DNA of 64,000 nucleotides from Gari tellinella (GCA_922989275.2 OV277864.1:51893550-51957549); one strand, 5' to 3'; positions 1-11,382 are shown, counted from the stretch's first letter. Notes: generated by a model from the sequence alone, not told the origin. Translations and numbers: made by a program.

Positions 1-369
1 CTGTTGAAAAAAGAGTGCCTGCATGTGACTGAATACACACTGATATAATGGAGAAGACGTTGGGGAGGTGCTATATTTTCTAAATTTACCATTTGTACTA
101 CAATAAGTACTCTCATTTTTTTCGCCACTAGGATTATAACGGAACGTAAAAAATTGAAAGGACTATGTGATTTTCCACATTTTATCGTTCTTAGTTTTAA
201 CATATTATTTTGCATAGTAACATGTTCAAAAGGCTTCGGATAAAAATTATTACAACATTAGCATTGGTCCTTTCAATAAATATAATATAATACAAAAGCA
301 GTGACATAGCATAGTAAAGAAAAACATAAATACACTATTTTACTAAAAGAATAATTGGTGTTGTTAAGG
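1..369. repeat. Inverted copy of the 9070-9433 segment
   Basis: Read on the minus strand this stretch matches 9070-9433 almost end to end. For example GAGAAGACGTTGGGGAGG here faces CTTCTCAACGTCTTCTCC there. The match stops at a TTAA in both copies (364-367 and 9070-9073). The left end is cut by the window edge, so the true length is unknown. The copies differ by scattered substitutions and small gaps, so the duplication is old. No coding potential is visible. Confidence 0.85.
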
Positions 370-2578
370 TACTTCGCAGTAAATTGTATGACTGAAGATG
401 TAAGTTTCCGTTTCAGAAATATTCAAAGTAGAACACATTTGACAGATAGTTGCGCCAAGTTGAGTGCTAAATGAACCTCGGAAGTTTATTATTAACCACT
501 TGAGCCCTAGTCACGTATTTAAGCGTCATGTGCTAACAGTGCATCTGTGAAAAGTACACTTGTTATCTGAAAACAGTTCCGACTCAAATCTGAAGGCTCA
601 TATAAGAGTATTCTGATCAGGGTCTATTATCTTTTGCATATTGCATACATTGACAAAATCAGCCCTTAATAGTCAAATTGGACTAGATTAAATTTGACAC
701 CGGAATTGTTCATTTGAAGATTTGGGAAGGCACTGGTTAACTAAAAAGGCGTCACAACTGTCATAAACTTGAAGCAATGCGAGGCGTCGCTTATACATAA
801 ATGAACTCTCTAGGGAGAATTACTACCACGCCATATCAGCAAACACTGCTTGAAGCAGTGTGAACGTAAAACATAAAACTCCTTCGGGAACTTTCTGTTT
901 TACTTCCTAATTGCTTTAAGCTGCTGCCACCTATGTTTATACAATCAATTAGCATTCTTTTTGGTGATCGTAAAAGAGAGGTTTTACTGTTTTTGTGCAG
1001 AAATTGTTGCAGTTCGACCTTTGGTGTAACAAAACTTTGCAAAATTTGGATCAAATTATTAGTAGTGTCTGATAAGGATGAAGTTTGCTTTTTTATACTC
1101 GATTCGAAAATTGGTTTGGTTGTTTATCTCAGTATAAGTTAAGGCAGTTTAAATGTACCAGTATCGTATGCACTCAAAAGCTTTGAGCAGTAAAAGTAGC
1201 TTAAGCACTGTCAAAAGCTAAAAAGTGGGATATATTCTGTAGAAAACGTTGTTTTTTTCCGAATTAATGCGTTAACACTAAAACTATTACTTCAAATGCA
1301 AGCAATTTGAAGCCAAATTAGACTCCGAAATATTTGCTCTTTGCTACTCTTATTAAAATGGAAAATCATTATTGTGAGGTGAATACGTTTGACGTTTTCA
1401 TACATTTTATGTCTATGCGTTTGCATTTAATTTGTAAATGCTGTAAGTATCAAAAAATTGAACTCACGGTGAATTATCCATAAGGTATTGATTGAATGGT
1501 AATCAGTGTACGTAAAGTTGAGGGGCAGTCTGACCAAGGTCTACACTGTTCACTTATAGTGGGTTATACGATACGCTGAGTATTATAAAGATCTATAAGT
1601 TTAAGTATGTTTGTTATTTTAAATAGTCATTAGACATGTATAAATATATTATGAATTTATAATCAATATTATAAATTGACGAACCCTGATGAAAATGCAA
1701 GCGGATTTGTGTGATTTAAATATCATTAATCGATATATGAACATCTTTTTCAGGCAATACACGCAAACACACACCTCAATACAATGATTTGTTTCGAGTT
1801 GAAATTATATACGTATGGTTATGGTTAAGTCTATCCAAGTCTAAGTATCACATTGCATTTATTTTCCCAAAACAGTGCCTCTCTTAATATCTGTGTATTA
1901 GCGGACATGTATAATATAACTGATATTTTGTACAAAAGTAACCTAGTAATACAATGATTAGTTTGAAAATAATCATCGACTGTTTAACATGCGTATGCCA
2001 TACAATATGTAACACAAAGAACCCTACCGACGGGTATGCTCGTTTATTTATAAAAATAAAAACAAGAACAAAAGAGTACATACAGATAGTATGATTGTCT
2101 TATGCAAACAGCGTATAAATCAATCTTTTGATCAGGATCGGTACTGTTATTTATATCTTGATTCCATATTCTTGAAATTAATTGGCATATGTGCACTCTT
2201 CACAAGTGCACAGTTATAATGATGAGTATACTTGTCGCTAGTTTTGAATGTGTTAATGCATTGTTGTTGTTTCCTTTTGCGGTCGGACTCATATACTTTA
2301 TAAAAACAAAATGACTTTAAATGTCATTTTATTTCATCTGTCCTGTTCACACATCTGATTATAACCGCTGGGGACGTTTGGAAAGAAAATGTACCAAATT
2401 ATTTTAACAGATCAAACAATCGACACGACGATTAGAAACGGTGTTATTTATCCCTGAACTGAATACATCGTATACAATATCAACATGTCAAATTGAATTG
2501 CACTGGGAAAATGCATTCCTTCAATGATTCCGTGTCACTCAACACAAAGGCAGTGCAATGGAAACACGAAATGCAAAA

Positions 2579-2937
2579 TACAGAACCCCCTCACAACAAC
2601 GGCTCTCCGAACAATGATCCCCTCTTCAGAACAACGCTTGTCGCTTTCCCCTATAGTTATAATCAACACTTTCACGCCGGCAGTATCGTCTGCTTAAAAT
2701 TAATGTTTGATGTTTTCCTCAAATTAACTCACAGTGCATGTATACAGAAACAAAACGTAATTACGAGGGATGAACAACTTGAACCAAGATCCGACGCCGC
2801 GTTACGCGGCGTCAGCTCTTGATTCAAGCTGTTTGCAAATAAAATCCCATTTCTATCCCTTGAACAACACTCTCCGAACAACACACACACACTGTTCCGC
2901 TCCTATTCGGGCGTTATTATAGAAAGTGTGCACTGAA
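2579..2937. mobile_element. MITE, 'CTCCCTC..ACAACA' family, with palindromic core
   Basis: The termini read ACAGAACCCCCTCACAAC on the left and, as reverse complement, CAGTGCACACTTTCTATAAT on the right. The centre (about 2770-2836) is a palindrome with arms GACGCCGCG and CGCGGCGTC, bounded by CTTGAACCAAG and CTTGATTCAAG. The same family recurs at 3184-3760, 19834-20175, 20414-20785, 38397-38990, 47395-47725 and elsewhere. It has no coding capacity. The terminal repeats are degraded, so the ends are approximate. Confidence 0.65.
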
Positions 2938-3183
2938 TAACGTGATTTTTTTTACATTTACCTTACTTTAAGCAGTTAGCTGTCTACTATACAATCAATT
3001 AGCCTTCTTATCAGTGGTCATACTATAGAGGCTGTACTGAAAATACCCATAAGTAACTCGTGAGTATTCCTTAACGTGCCTCCACAAGCAAAGAAGCTTC
3101 ATACGGGTACTTATGGCTTACCAAGTTGTACTCATTTGCAAGCACCCGGAAACAATTTGTTAAATGATTACCCGTTTATCACT

Positions 3184-3760
3184 ACAGTGTTCCCTCTCTA
3201 CATCGACACTCAATGGGAGACACGCATTGTGTGTCTGTTCGGAGGAAGTCGTTATAGAGAAGGAACATTAACCCTTTACCTGATAGCCTATTTCTAGAAT
3301 TGAAAATAGGTTACTACTTAAAGCAGGTTGAAAGTAAAGCAGAATGCGCTTAAGGCGCATTCTGCTTTACTTTCAGCCTGCTTTAAGCTATCCTGTGCTA
3401 GAATATATTGAAAATTTTCCCTATAATATATATTAAATTATTAAATTGGAACTATTTTCTTCAGCGGATGAATAAATCAGATTCGCTAAAAGTCGCTTCT
3501 ATGGGGTAAAGGGTTAAGACTTGGCTTACATTTGAAAACAACAGCTATATACTAGACCATGCTGTTTGTCACTCGTCATTATATTATTTTATCAAAATGT
3601 CCACTTATATGTAAACTACATTTTTAAGCAGACAATATTGCAGCAGCAAAACGTTGTACATATGTGTCCCGTTTAGGTGAATTGTGGCAAGGATCGTTGT
3701 AAGAAGGGAGTCGACGTTGGGAGTGCCGTTGCAGAATGGGAACGCTGTATCTGTAACAAA
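3184..3760. mobile_element. MITE of the same family, split by a second MITE
   Basis: The left end reads ACAGTGTTCCCTCTCTACA. The right end near 3720-3755 has GGGAGTGCCGTTG and GGGAACGCTGTATC. A TTAA-flanked MITE (3272-3513) sits inside it. The paralogous copy at 20414-20785 is uninterrupted, which shows the order of insertion. Confidence 0.65.
3272..3513. mobile_element. TTAA-flanked MITE (CCCTTTACC termini)
   Basis: TTAA lies at 3268-3271 and again at 3514-3517. The termini are CCCTTTACC and GGTAAAGGG. The centre is a near-perfect palindrome with arms AAGTAAAGCAGAATGCGC and GCGCATTCTGCTTTACTT. The paralogous site in copy B has a single TTAA (20501-20504) with matching flanks (GAAGGAAAATTAAGACTTGG), so insertion with TTAA duplication is directly visible. 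TTAA targets and CCC-starting termini are typical of piggyBac-type transposition. There is no ORF, so the element is non-autonomous. Confidence 0.9.
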
Positions 3761-3980
3761 CGTTTTGCTTGTTAAAACTTAAAAACACTCGTTAGGATCA
3801 GTAAGATAAGAGACATTTTTTGACGTTCCAACATTTTCTTGCGTTGTTCACGAATTGATCTTTCCGTAACCAAGTCGTTAATAACTCTTAGCAAATCTGT
3901 TAGCACCGAAATACGGTCGCATAACACGCACACCATTAATTTGCAACCAGTTTAAACTCTGATGAGGCTCGGCGTCCAAT

Positions 3981-4104
3981 CCACAAGGACCCGACACGAT
4001 TGATCTTTGAGAGAAAACAATTTGTCAGAAGGTAAGTATATAGACATGTACCTTCTGACAATTTTTTTTCTCTCAACAATCAATCGTGTCGGGTACCTGT
4101 GGTC
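3981..4104. mobile_element. Long hairpin insertion
   Basis: The arms pair over about 50 bp: CCCGACACGATTGAT on the left, ATCAATCGTGTCGGG on the right, with an inner stem GTCAGAAGGTA and TACCTTCTGAC around a loop near 4035-4045. Copy B (near 20998-21005) lacks the whole hairpin, so it is a discrete insertion. The terminal CCACAAGG and CCTGTGG are imperfect. Confidence 0.75.
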
Positions 4105-4251
4105 CCATCAAGGACTCACACTGAATGATACTCTAATCCTGTTTTAAAACATTTTAGAAAATACAGTGCTCCTTCTCTACAACAACACGCAATCAGAGTC
4201 AAAGATTATACGTATGTGTTGTTCGAAGGATGTTGTTATGTTGAAAGGAAA

Positions 4252-4315
4252 TTAACCCATTTAAGCCCAGTGGATTGTCCCATATTTATACATGTATATT
4301 GGTTTATTCCCTTTT
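4252..4315. mobile_element. 5' half of a TTAA-flanked MITE, split by a pearl-like element
   Basis: TTAA at 4252-4255 is followed by CCCATTTAAGCCCAGTGGA. This matches the intact copy at 46525 (CCCATTTATGCCCAGTGGA). The second part resumes at 5768 with ATCAAAGAGATGCCTGGTC, as at 46589. The 1.45 kb between the halves is the element at 4316-5767. Confidence 0.8.
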
Positions 4316-5767
4316 TAGCTCGACTTTTTTGAAAAGTCAAGTTATTGTCGTCACCCTGTCGTCTGCGTTTGCGTCTGCGTCTGCGTCAGCGTCTGCGTCG
4401 GTTAAGTTTTTTGCTTAAGGTTTTTGTAAGAGTCGATTTCTCAATAACTATTAAAGGTATCCATTTGAAACTTGGAGTAGTTGTTCAGTATCAAAAGGGC
4501 AACTCATAACAATAAGGCAGGTAACCTTGTTTGATTTACTTAAAAATTGTAAATTAACATATATAAATAACTATGAAAGATATAAACTTGAAACTTAGAA
4601 TACTTGTTCAGTATCGAAATAGCAACTCATTACAACAAGGCAGGTAACCCTGGGATTTGTCATTTCAGAGTTATTGCCCTTGTTTCATTTACTTAAAAAT
4701 TGTAAATTAACATATCTAAATAACTTTGAAAGATATTAACTTGAAACTTGGAATAGTTATTCAGTATCAGAAGGGCAACTAATTACAACAAGGCAGGTAA
4801 CCCTGGGATTTGTCATTTCAGAGTTATTGCCCCTGTTTGATTTACTTCAAAATTGTAAATTAACATATCTTAATAACTATGAAAGATATAAACTTGAAAC
4901 TTTGAACACTTGTTAAGTACAACTCATTACAACAAGGTAGGTTACTCTGTGATTTGTAATTCCAGAGTAATTGCCCTTGATTTATTTACTTAAAACTTGT
5001 AAATTGAAATATATTTAATAACTGTCAAAGGTATTAACTTGAAACTTTAAATACTTGTGTTATATCAAAAGGGCAACTCATTCAAATACAAATGGTGACC
5101 GGGGATGTGCCATTCCAGAGTTATTGTCCTTGTTTTTATTTACATAAAACTTGTAAATTAAAATGTCTCAATAATAACCATAGTTATTTACTTGAAACTT
5201 TAAATACTTGTTAAGTATTAAAAAGACAACTCATTACAAGAAGGCAGGTAACCCTGGGTTTTGTGATTCCAGAGTAATTGCCCTTGTTTTGACGTTTTAG
5301 AATTTTATTAGATTTCTCAATAATTACCATAGGTATTAACTTGAAACTTTGAATACTGGTTCAGTTTCAAAAGGGCATCACATTTCAACAAAGCAGATAG
5401 TCATGGGATGTGTCATTGCAGAGTTATTACCCTTGTTTGACTAAGAATTTGTATATGAAATTATTTAGTAACTGTAGAAAGTTATTAATTTCAAACTCCC
5501 AATATATTTGAATACTTGTTTAGTTTCAAAAGGGCAACTCATTACAACAAGGCAGGTAAAGCAGGCAAATATATTGTCCTTCTTTTGACGTATAGTTTAC
5601 TTTAAATGGAATGTAGACTGTCCAAGTATGTTTAAGTTGTTGTTGCTTACAAACTTCTATGATTAATAGGGCATTAAACACCCATACACATTCTTTAAGT
5701 TTGAAAAATGTAGCCGTCTCAAGTATATGACAGTCGAGCGTCCAGCATCCGTTTGCGGTGCTCTCGT
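4316..5767 (+). mobile_element. Pearl / Helentron-like non-autonomous element with ~150 bp tandem core
   Basis: It starts AGCTCGACTTTTTTGAAAAG, followed by a GTCTGC-rich microsatellite (about 4358-4400). About seven diverged units of ~150 bp follow, seen from the recurring CTTGAAACTT at about 4464, 4587, 4741, 4892, 5038, 5191 and 5341, each with GGGCAACTCATTACAA and CAGAGTTATTGCCCTTG. Near the 3' end AGCATCCGTTTGCGGTGCT can form a hairpin, just before the terminal CTCTCGTT. This plan (no TIR, tandem core, 3' hairpin) matches what is known of bivalve pearl and Helentron-derived HINE elements; the family name is inference. It splits a MITE, so its limits are well defined. Confidence 0.7.
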
Positions 5768-5799
5768 TTATCAAAGAGATGCCTGGTCAAAACTTCTAG

Positions 5800-6640
5800 A
5801 AAATGGTAACCACTCTACTATCGTTTTCTGAACATTTTAAAAGGCGAACATTTTAGGGGACAATCGCAAGGTGGTCGCATTCGATTTCTGTTTTCAACCA
5901 GTCGTCGATTTAATGGTTACGTTAACCGGGTCGGTGATATAGTAGCACAGTGAGAACAAATATATCATGATATATTCCGATCAAGCAAATGAAGGACATT
6001 ATGAATAATGATCAGAACAGACTTTTATTCAACTTTTACACAATCAGGTACATGTACCTCGTTAAATAACATACACTCATTCAATACAAAACATACATAC
6101 AATAATGCAATACAGACACTAGTTGCATGTATTCCAAACATTCGTTCATGCTTAAACACTTTTGTATATTGCAAAACATTTTGAAACAAATTAGACTCCG
6201 AATAATTCGGCGTTTGATCAGACTTTCAACTGTTTGTCATTCTAATGAAGTTAAAATGTCTAACTTGACGCCTTCTAATTCAGTGTTTGCTGTTGCTCCT
6301 ATTTTTCCCAATATCTATGTGTGTTAGATAATGCTTTGAGTCCCAATCTGATTTGCTCAATATTCGCTGCCACAAATCTTCGTTTTTCTTAATTACGATA
6401 TGTGTAATACTTGGATAGAAGACATGTGAAAATAAAGATCAAGTACTTTGTATTCTTATCATATTTCGAATACACAGCGTCTAGTCAGGAGTCAAAATAT
6501 GTGTTTATGCCAAATAGTTGGTCGTTTAGGGGCCTATACAGGTATTCCGGGAAATTTTCTTACGGGGATTAGTTCAGAGCTCTAGTGTTGTTACATGTTA
6601 CCCTGGTTTTATGATAACTTCAAATAATGTTTTACGACGT
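5800..6640. other. No gene; one eroded palindrome
   Basis: Mostly plain AT-rich sequence. An eroded palindromic core is seen at about 6178-6238 (AGACTCCGAATAATTCGGCGT with AACTGTTTG after it). No exon-like or RNA-like signal was recognised. Confidence 0.5.
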
Positions 6641-6641
6641 A

Positions 6642-6887
6642 CGGTGGAAAAAAACGTTATTCTTTCAAGTTCAAACGCAACCGTACACAAACGCATTGCA
6701 ATGAAACGTAGACAATGACAGCTTTTTGACATTCCTGAATGTTTACTTTAATCTGAGTGGCAACCAGTTTGTAGCCTGACCAGACGCCGGGTTACCGGCG
6801 TCTAATCTGGCTCCAAACTATTTGCACCACAAAAAATAGTTTTAGCGTAAACACGTTCATTTGAAAAGAATAAGATTTTCTCCACTG
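6642..6887. mobile_element. TA-flanked MITE (CAGTGGAGAA family), diverged copy
   Basis: TA dinucleotides flank the ends. The left terminus is CGGTGGAAAAAAACGTTATTC; the right reads TAAGATTTTCTCCACTG. The central palindrome spans about 6760-6827 (CAGACGCCGGGTTACCGGCGT). The length, 246 bp, equals that of the well-preserved copies at 30267, 31418, 22951 and 54904. TA flanks and CAGT termini suggest Tc1/mariner-type mobilisation. Confidence 0.75.
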
Positions 6888-7455
6888 TATAAACGATTAG
6901 TCCTTTTCTGCAATTATGTTTCTGTCATTGCGTAACGCGGCGTCTGATCAGGACCCAAACTGTTTGGGCATTTTATCGATATTTCATATTATTTCTCTCG
7001 AATATTTTGATACTGAACTTGTTAAAGGGGTTGAACATGACCAGCGTAAAGTTGATGTATGCGACAGAACAGCTGGCATCTGTGTTTAAATGTTACAAAA
7101 CAACTTCTTTTAAACGACCAAAACATTGTTTTAACTATACGTCTAACGTTTGGTTGTTATTCAATATTTTATAAAAACGGTCTCTGCCTTTTTTATGTAA
7201 TCCATAGAGTTATAACATATTCAAATAGTCTTATGTGTATGACTTCAGAGGTGATATTTTGTTCTATTGAGCATTTTTCAATAGATTCTATAGTTCAACT
7301 CAGCACAACATCGCTTGAATTTACCTACAATATAGATCATCATTAGATCCCTAGAAATTTAAAAATTCACCAAAGAATGTGCCACCCGCAAGTTGTTTTC
7401 TGAAGTTAAGACATGTTAAAGTATTTCAACACGCGAAAACATACAAGAAGTTATA

Positions 7456-7665
7456 CAGTAAAACCGCTCTATTTTGACCACTAATTGAAAGATTATTTCA
7501 CTGTATAAAGACAGGTGACAGTTTAAAACAAGGTGACAGTAAAACAGAAAAAGTATAAAGGTATTTTCCTGTTCTATTAGCAACTTGCTTTAAGCGGTCA
7601 TCTGTCTTAAACACCTGCGAATTATTACAAGTTAGTGGTAAAATAGAGAGTTTTTCTCTATACAG
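7456..7665. mobile_element. Eroded TA-flanked MITE (CAGTAAAACC family)
   Basis: The left terminus is CAGTAAAACCGCTCTATTTT after TA. The middle has ACAGGTGACAG and AACTTGCTTTAAGCGGTCA. The right end is degraded. Better copies are at 28017-28219, 34409-34597 and 35650-35854. Confidence 0.6.
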
Positions 7666-7969
7666 ATAATGCTACACTATGAGAAGTAATCAATCTTATT
7701 AACCTAATCTTTTTTCATAACCGTCATAAATGTTTTTTAAGTATTGCTTCATTAAAGGTGATTATGCGCGCAAACACAAGAGTATCGAATACTACTATCC
7801 GAACGAATACTCATTAACACTTTTAATGTCATTATGACGTCATAACCCTTATACACTGTAACACATTTACTTCCACGGAATGATCTGCTAGCAAACATAT
7901 CGTCTGGTTTATGTAGTCTGTTTTTTAAGTTAGACTTTTAGACAGTTTACTTACAAAAATACATATGCG

Positions 7970-8041
7970 TTTCAAACAATTTAGATCCTTGTCAGATGCC
8001 GCTTATCGCGGCGTTTAATCTGGATCTAAACTGTTTGCATG
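7970..8041. repeat. Palindromic core, AACAGTTTAGATCC type
   Basis: The arms are CAGATGCCGC and GCGGCGTTTAA with outer TTTAGATCC and GGATCTAAA. Flanking MITE ends are no longer clear. Two half-cores lie nearby, at 6935-6970 and 7971. Confidence 0.6.
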
Positions 8042-8626
8042 TGTAAAAGGCTTTATCGCTTAGCAAACAAATTTTCTAGGATAAGTTTAACGCGGTATTT
8101 ATAACTTGGCTAAAACATATACTGGTAGTTACAAAAAAGAACCGAACAGCATTACAAATTACAGGTTTGTATAAGATCTGACAGATACGTGATGTGTTTG
8201 CCTTAATACAGTATGGACACGTTATTCGTACGTGTTTAATGAAGGAATTAACTGGGTTATTTCGGCGTAAAAACGAAATAAATGACAGAAAATTAGCGGA
8301 AAAATCAGTTTATTTCTTGTACAATGACACAGCCATAAACCGCATAACTTAAATTTAAAATTCGCGGAAATATGATCCTCTGCGAAATAAATTCACAAGT
8401 CCCGCCCTTAGAGAAAATTTCGTCTATACGAATTAAAGTTGTTTTTTTTTCAATCGAATTGAATGGTGCGAATGTAAATATATGAAACTGAAGACAAGGA
8501 CACTGCTATAAAAAGACAGTAAGTGAAAAAAAATCAACAATAAGTTTATGCTATTTAGTAAACGTAGTTACTTTGTTTGCTTGAGTGTAACCAACAGTAT
8601 CCTATAAGCAATATGTTTTCGTATAC

Positions 8627-8740
8627 AGAACAGAACAGAACAGAACATATTTTATTCAGATTTGTACAAATTACATCATCTTAATCACATAGTAATATTC
8701 ATACAATAAATATCATCACGTGACACATGAGAAAGTAACT
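8627..8740 (-). mobile_element. 3' end of a retroelement with AGAAC microsatellite tail
   Basis: A run of AGAAC pentamers (about 8627-8646) adjoins ATATTTTATTCAGATTTG. On the minus strand this reads as a 3' UTR ending AATAAAATATGTTCTG with a TGTTC tail, as in truncated non-LTR elements or SINEs. No coding part is present; the family is unknown. Confidence 0.4.
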
Positions 8741-8745
8741 GTATA

Positions 8746-8939
8746 CAGTCAAAACCTGATACTACGCTTAAATCGATATTTCGAGTAATTCGTAAGTTTA
8801 ATTTTGATTTATATAAATCGATCTAATTTAAGTCGAACAAACCCGTATGTCAAAGTTAAAACGTGGCTAAGCCACGTTTTAACTTTGAAATATGGGTATG
8901 TTCGAAGTAACGCGAGTTCGTAGAATCGAGTTTTTACTG
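8746..8939. mobile_element. TA-flanked MITE (CAGTCGAAC family)
   Basis: TA lies on both sides (8744-8745 and 8940-8941). The left end is CAGTCAAAACCTGATACTAC; the right is GTAGAATCGAGTTTTTACTG. The centre is a palindrome with arms AAAGTTAAAACGTGGC and GCCACGTTTTAACTTT. Relatives lie at 27062-27214 and 55733-55921. Confidence 0.75.
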
Positions 8940-9069
8940 TACATGTAATTATTCTTCAAGGGGTACTTGAACACTCGTACAAAACAATCAACCGCTTTCA
9001 TGATTACTCAGCCGACTTCAATTATTTTGTAAGCCATTAAAACTCAATATGTATTAAAGTAAACGACTA

Positions 9070-9433
9070 TTAACAACACCGACTATTTTGTTTAGTAAAA
9101 TAGTGTTTCTATGTTTTACTTTACTATGCTATGTCACTGCTTTTGCATAATATATTTATGGTAAGGACCAATGATAATTTTGTAATAACTTTTATCCCAA
9201 TCGTTGTGCCTATGTTACTATGCAAAACAATATGTTAAAACTAAAAACTATAAAATGTAGAAAATCACATATTCCTTTCAATTCTTTACGATCCGTTATA
9301 ATCTTAGTGGCAAACAGAATGAGAGTACTTATCGTAGCACAAATAGTAAATTCTAAAAATATAGCACCTTCTCAACGTCTTCTCCATTATATCAGTGTGT
9401 ATTCAGTCACATGCATGCACTTTGTTTTCAACA
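9070..9433. repeat. Inverted partner of 1-369
   Basis: It begins at TTAA (9070-9073) and matches the reverse complement of the first 369 bases. Another TTAA occurs at 9468-9471, just past the end of the visible match, but the two ends here are not inverted repeats of each other. No ORF longer than chance is present. Confidence 0.8.
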
Positions 9434-9657
9434 GACATTTTAGATTGTTTTATCCCCGTACACTTGGTTAAAAGCAACATCCATTATCTTAAAATGTTCA
9501 ATTAGATATAGACGACTGATGCTGAGGGTAGTCTGAGAGACATGGCCGGGTGAAGACAAATTACATTTACTCTTTCAACATCAATTGTCTGCTTAACTTT
9601 CACTATTGTTATATCGTCTGTATTGAAACTGTAACATAGTTTGGTGAGTGTCTTTGC

Positions 9658-9880
9658 TAACCCTTTACCCCGTATCCTATTTCTGATATTGACGCCGGAT
9701 GACAACTTAAAACAGCTTAACAGCAACATAGAGTACGCGTTAGGCGCATTCTGCTTTACTTTTAACCTACCGTAAACTAATATCTGCTAGAATATAGAAA
9801 CTATTGTTCATGAAACATATTTATGACTGAATAAAACGGAAAACCTTTCTCTTTTAAGAAGGAATGAATAACATGTGTCA
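9658..9880. mobile_element. Eroded TTAA-type MITE (CCCTTTACC family)
   Basis: CCCTTTACCCCGTATCC on the left, then TTAGGCGCATTCTGCTTTAC (half of the core palindrome) near 9739-9758, then GCTAGAATATAGAAAC. The left arm of the palindrome is largely lost. Confidence 0.6.
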
Positions 9881-11150
9881 AAATACGTAGCTATGGAGTT
9901 GACTAGTACTGTACAAGTTCCTTAAAGATTGATTTGAAAACAATCAAGATCTCGTTTCTATATAACAACGTCCTAGATATGCAGGGTAATACAACATTAT
10001 ATTCCATAATGCGTAATAAAGCAATAGTCTGTAAGGCATAAAATGAATTTGTAATTTGGATGTGGAATACCTTGAACTATGTCAGAAATCCAGCTTGTAA
10101 CTCTTTAAGGTAAACTTAGATAAAGTCAAAGGGGAGTTTTAGCCACGCTACATTAAACATGTCACATGGTCGTTGCAGGTTGCATACAAAAATATACGTG
10201 GGCACGCTGATCAATGCGGGTAACAGTATTTAAGCCAATAATTACTCGTAAAAGGCATCGGTAAACTAGCAACTGCTAAGTTAACATCCATAGACAGGTT
10301 AATTACATCACAGATATTTTATAAATGTTGCTACAGAATTTTGCAAAACCTGTAATGAGAAGTAATGCCCTTTAACGTAAAGTGCAGGAGCATGCTACAC
10401 AATTAATTGATAGAGAAAATGATAAATATCGGTGCTATAATACTGCTGCCTGCAACAAACTTTTGGAAAAGGAGTTGAGACACGAAGTGATATACGAAAT
10501 ACCGTTAGGACTCTCGACTAGTTTTGATCTTGATAATATGCCACGGAACCGGACGTTTGATGAGGGTCTAAAGTGTTTGCAATGTCGCTTGTATGCGTTT
10601 TTGGTGGTATACGTTTTTTACTGCCCTAATATGGCTTGCTAAGAATTTGTGGTCTTCTTTTATTTCTCAACATGAGACATGTGTCCTTGCAGCTGAAGTA
10701 ACATATAATATGAGTGCCAAACAGTGTGAACAGCGTGCGGAAGTTTGTCAGGTTGAATTTGGGAATAAATGTGTTTTATGTTGGTAAAGTGAAATATCCA
10801 TCGGGTTAACCCCCATATTCAATTCGTAAATATTGCTCATTAAACGTTTATGTTACAGCAATAAGTACCATTGCAAATATGTTTTACCCGATGCCTTATC
10901 AGATTTAAATCGGTATGCCTCTTCAAAAGGCAGAACGAATTTTTTTAACACTGTTATGTTTTGCGCTTGCATTGGTTTTGTTTAACCAATTTTAGGGGGG
11001 ATTTATCTGAACAAAACCATTTTTTCACTCAATTCAGCACCAAATCAATAGGCGTTTAATGAAAAAAATAGAATATTAGGTTTTAAAATACCCCCTTATC
11101 TGGAGCCCTGTTGGAAGTAAAAAACTACCATTATATGTTTCATGACTACA
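9880..11150. other. No gene recognised
   Basis: AT-rich sequence with one eroded core half near 10545-10580 (GTTTGATGAGGGTCTAAAG). The open frame across 10382-10642 runs into that repeat and shows no recognisable domain, so I do not call it a gene. Confidence 0.5.
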
Positions 11151-11154
11151 TATA

Positions 11155-11380
11155 CAGTGGAGGAGACGTGAGTCGTTCCAAATAAATGAGTTTACGCTAA
11201 GATTATTATTCCAAATGCAAACAGTTTGAAGATAAATCAGACGCCGGGTAAGCCGGCATCTGATCAGGCTCCAAACTGTTTGCCACTCAGATTAAAATAT
11301 ACATATTTTTTACATATAATTGCATTGCGTTTTGCGTTTCATGTGCGTTTAAACGGGAAAGAATAACGTTTTTGCCGCTG
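11155..11380. mobile_element. TA-flanked MITE (CAGTGGAGAA family)
   Basis: TA at 11153-11154 and 11381-11382. The left end is CAGTGGAGGAGACGTGAGTC; the right is GAATAACGTTTTTGCCGCTG. The core palindrome at about 11226-11284 has CAGACGCCGGGTAAGCCGGC. It is 226 bp, slightly shortened. Confidence 0.75.
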
Positions 11381-11382
11381 TA

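Larger units (their letters stand above)
381..4315 (+). repeat. Segmental duplication, copy A
   Basis: This block is collinear with copy B (14645-21166) in the same orientation. Long stretches align by eye: the block starting TGACTGAAG near 388, the TTTGGTGATCGTAAAA block near 960, the CCTAGTAATAC block near 1941, the GCTGGGGACGTTTGG block near 2366, and the ACGGGTACTTATGGC block near 3100. Copy A lacks the five insertions of copy B but carries its own: a MITE at 3272-3513, a hairpin at 3981-4104 and a pearl-like element at 4316-5767. The segment itself is made of old MITEs, including palindromes near 840-990 and a TTAACC-type element near 493-740. I see no gene in it. Confidence 0.85.

Noticed and set aside
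4358..4400. Stand-alone GTCTGC microsatellite
   Set aside because: It is part of the 5' region of the pearl-like element, as is the GTCC run at 40301-40324 of its own element.
1..9433. Maverick/Polinton-type large element with long terminal inverted repeats
   Set aside because: No polymerase, integrase, ATPase or capsid-like frames lie between the arms; the interior is MITE-rich non-coding sequence.
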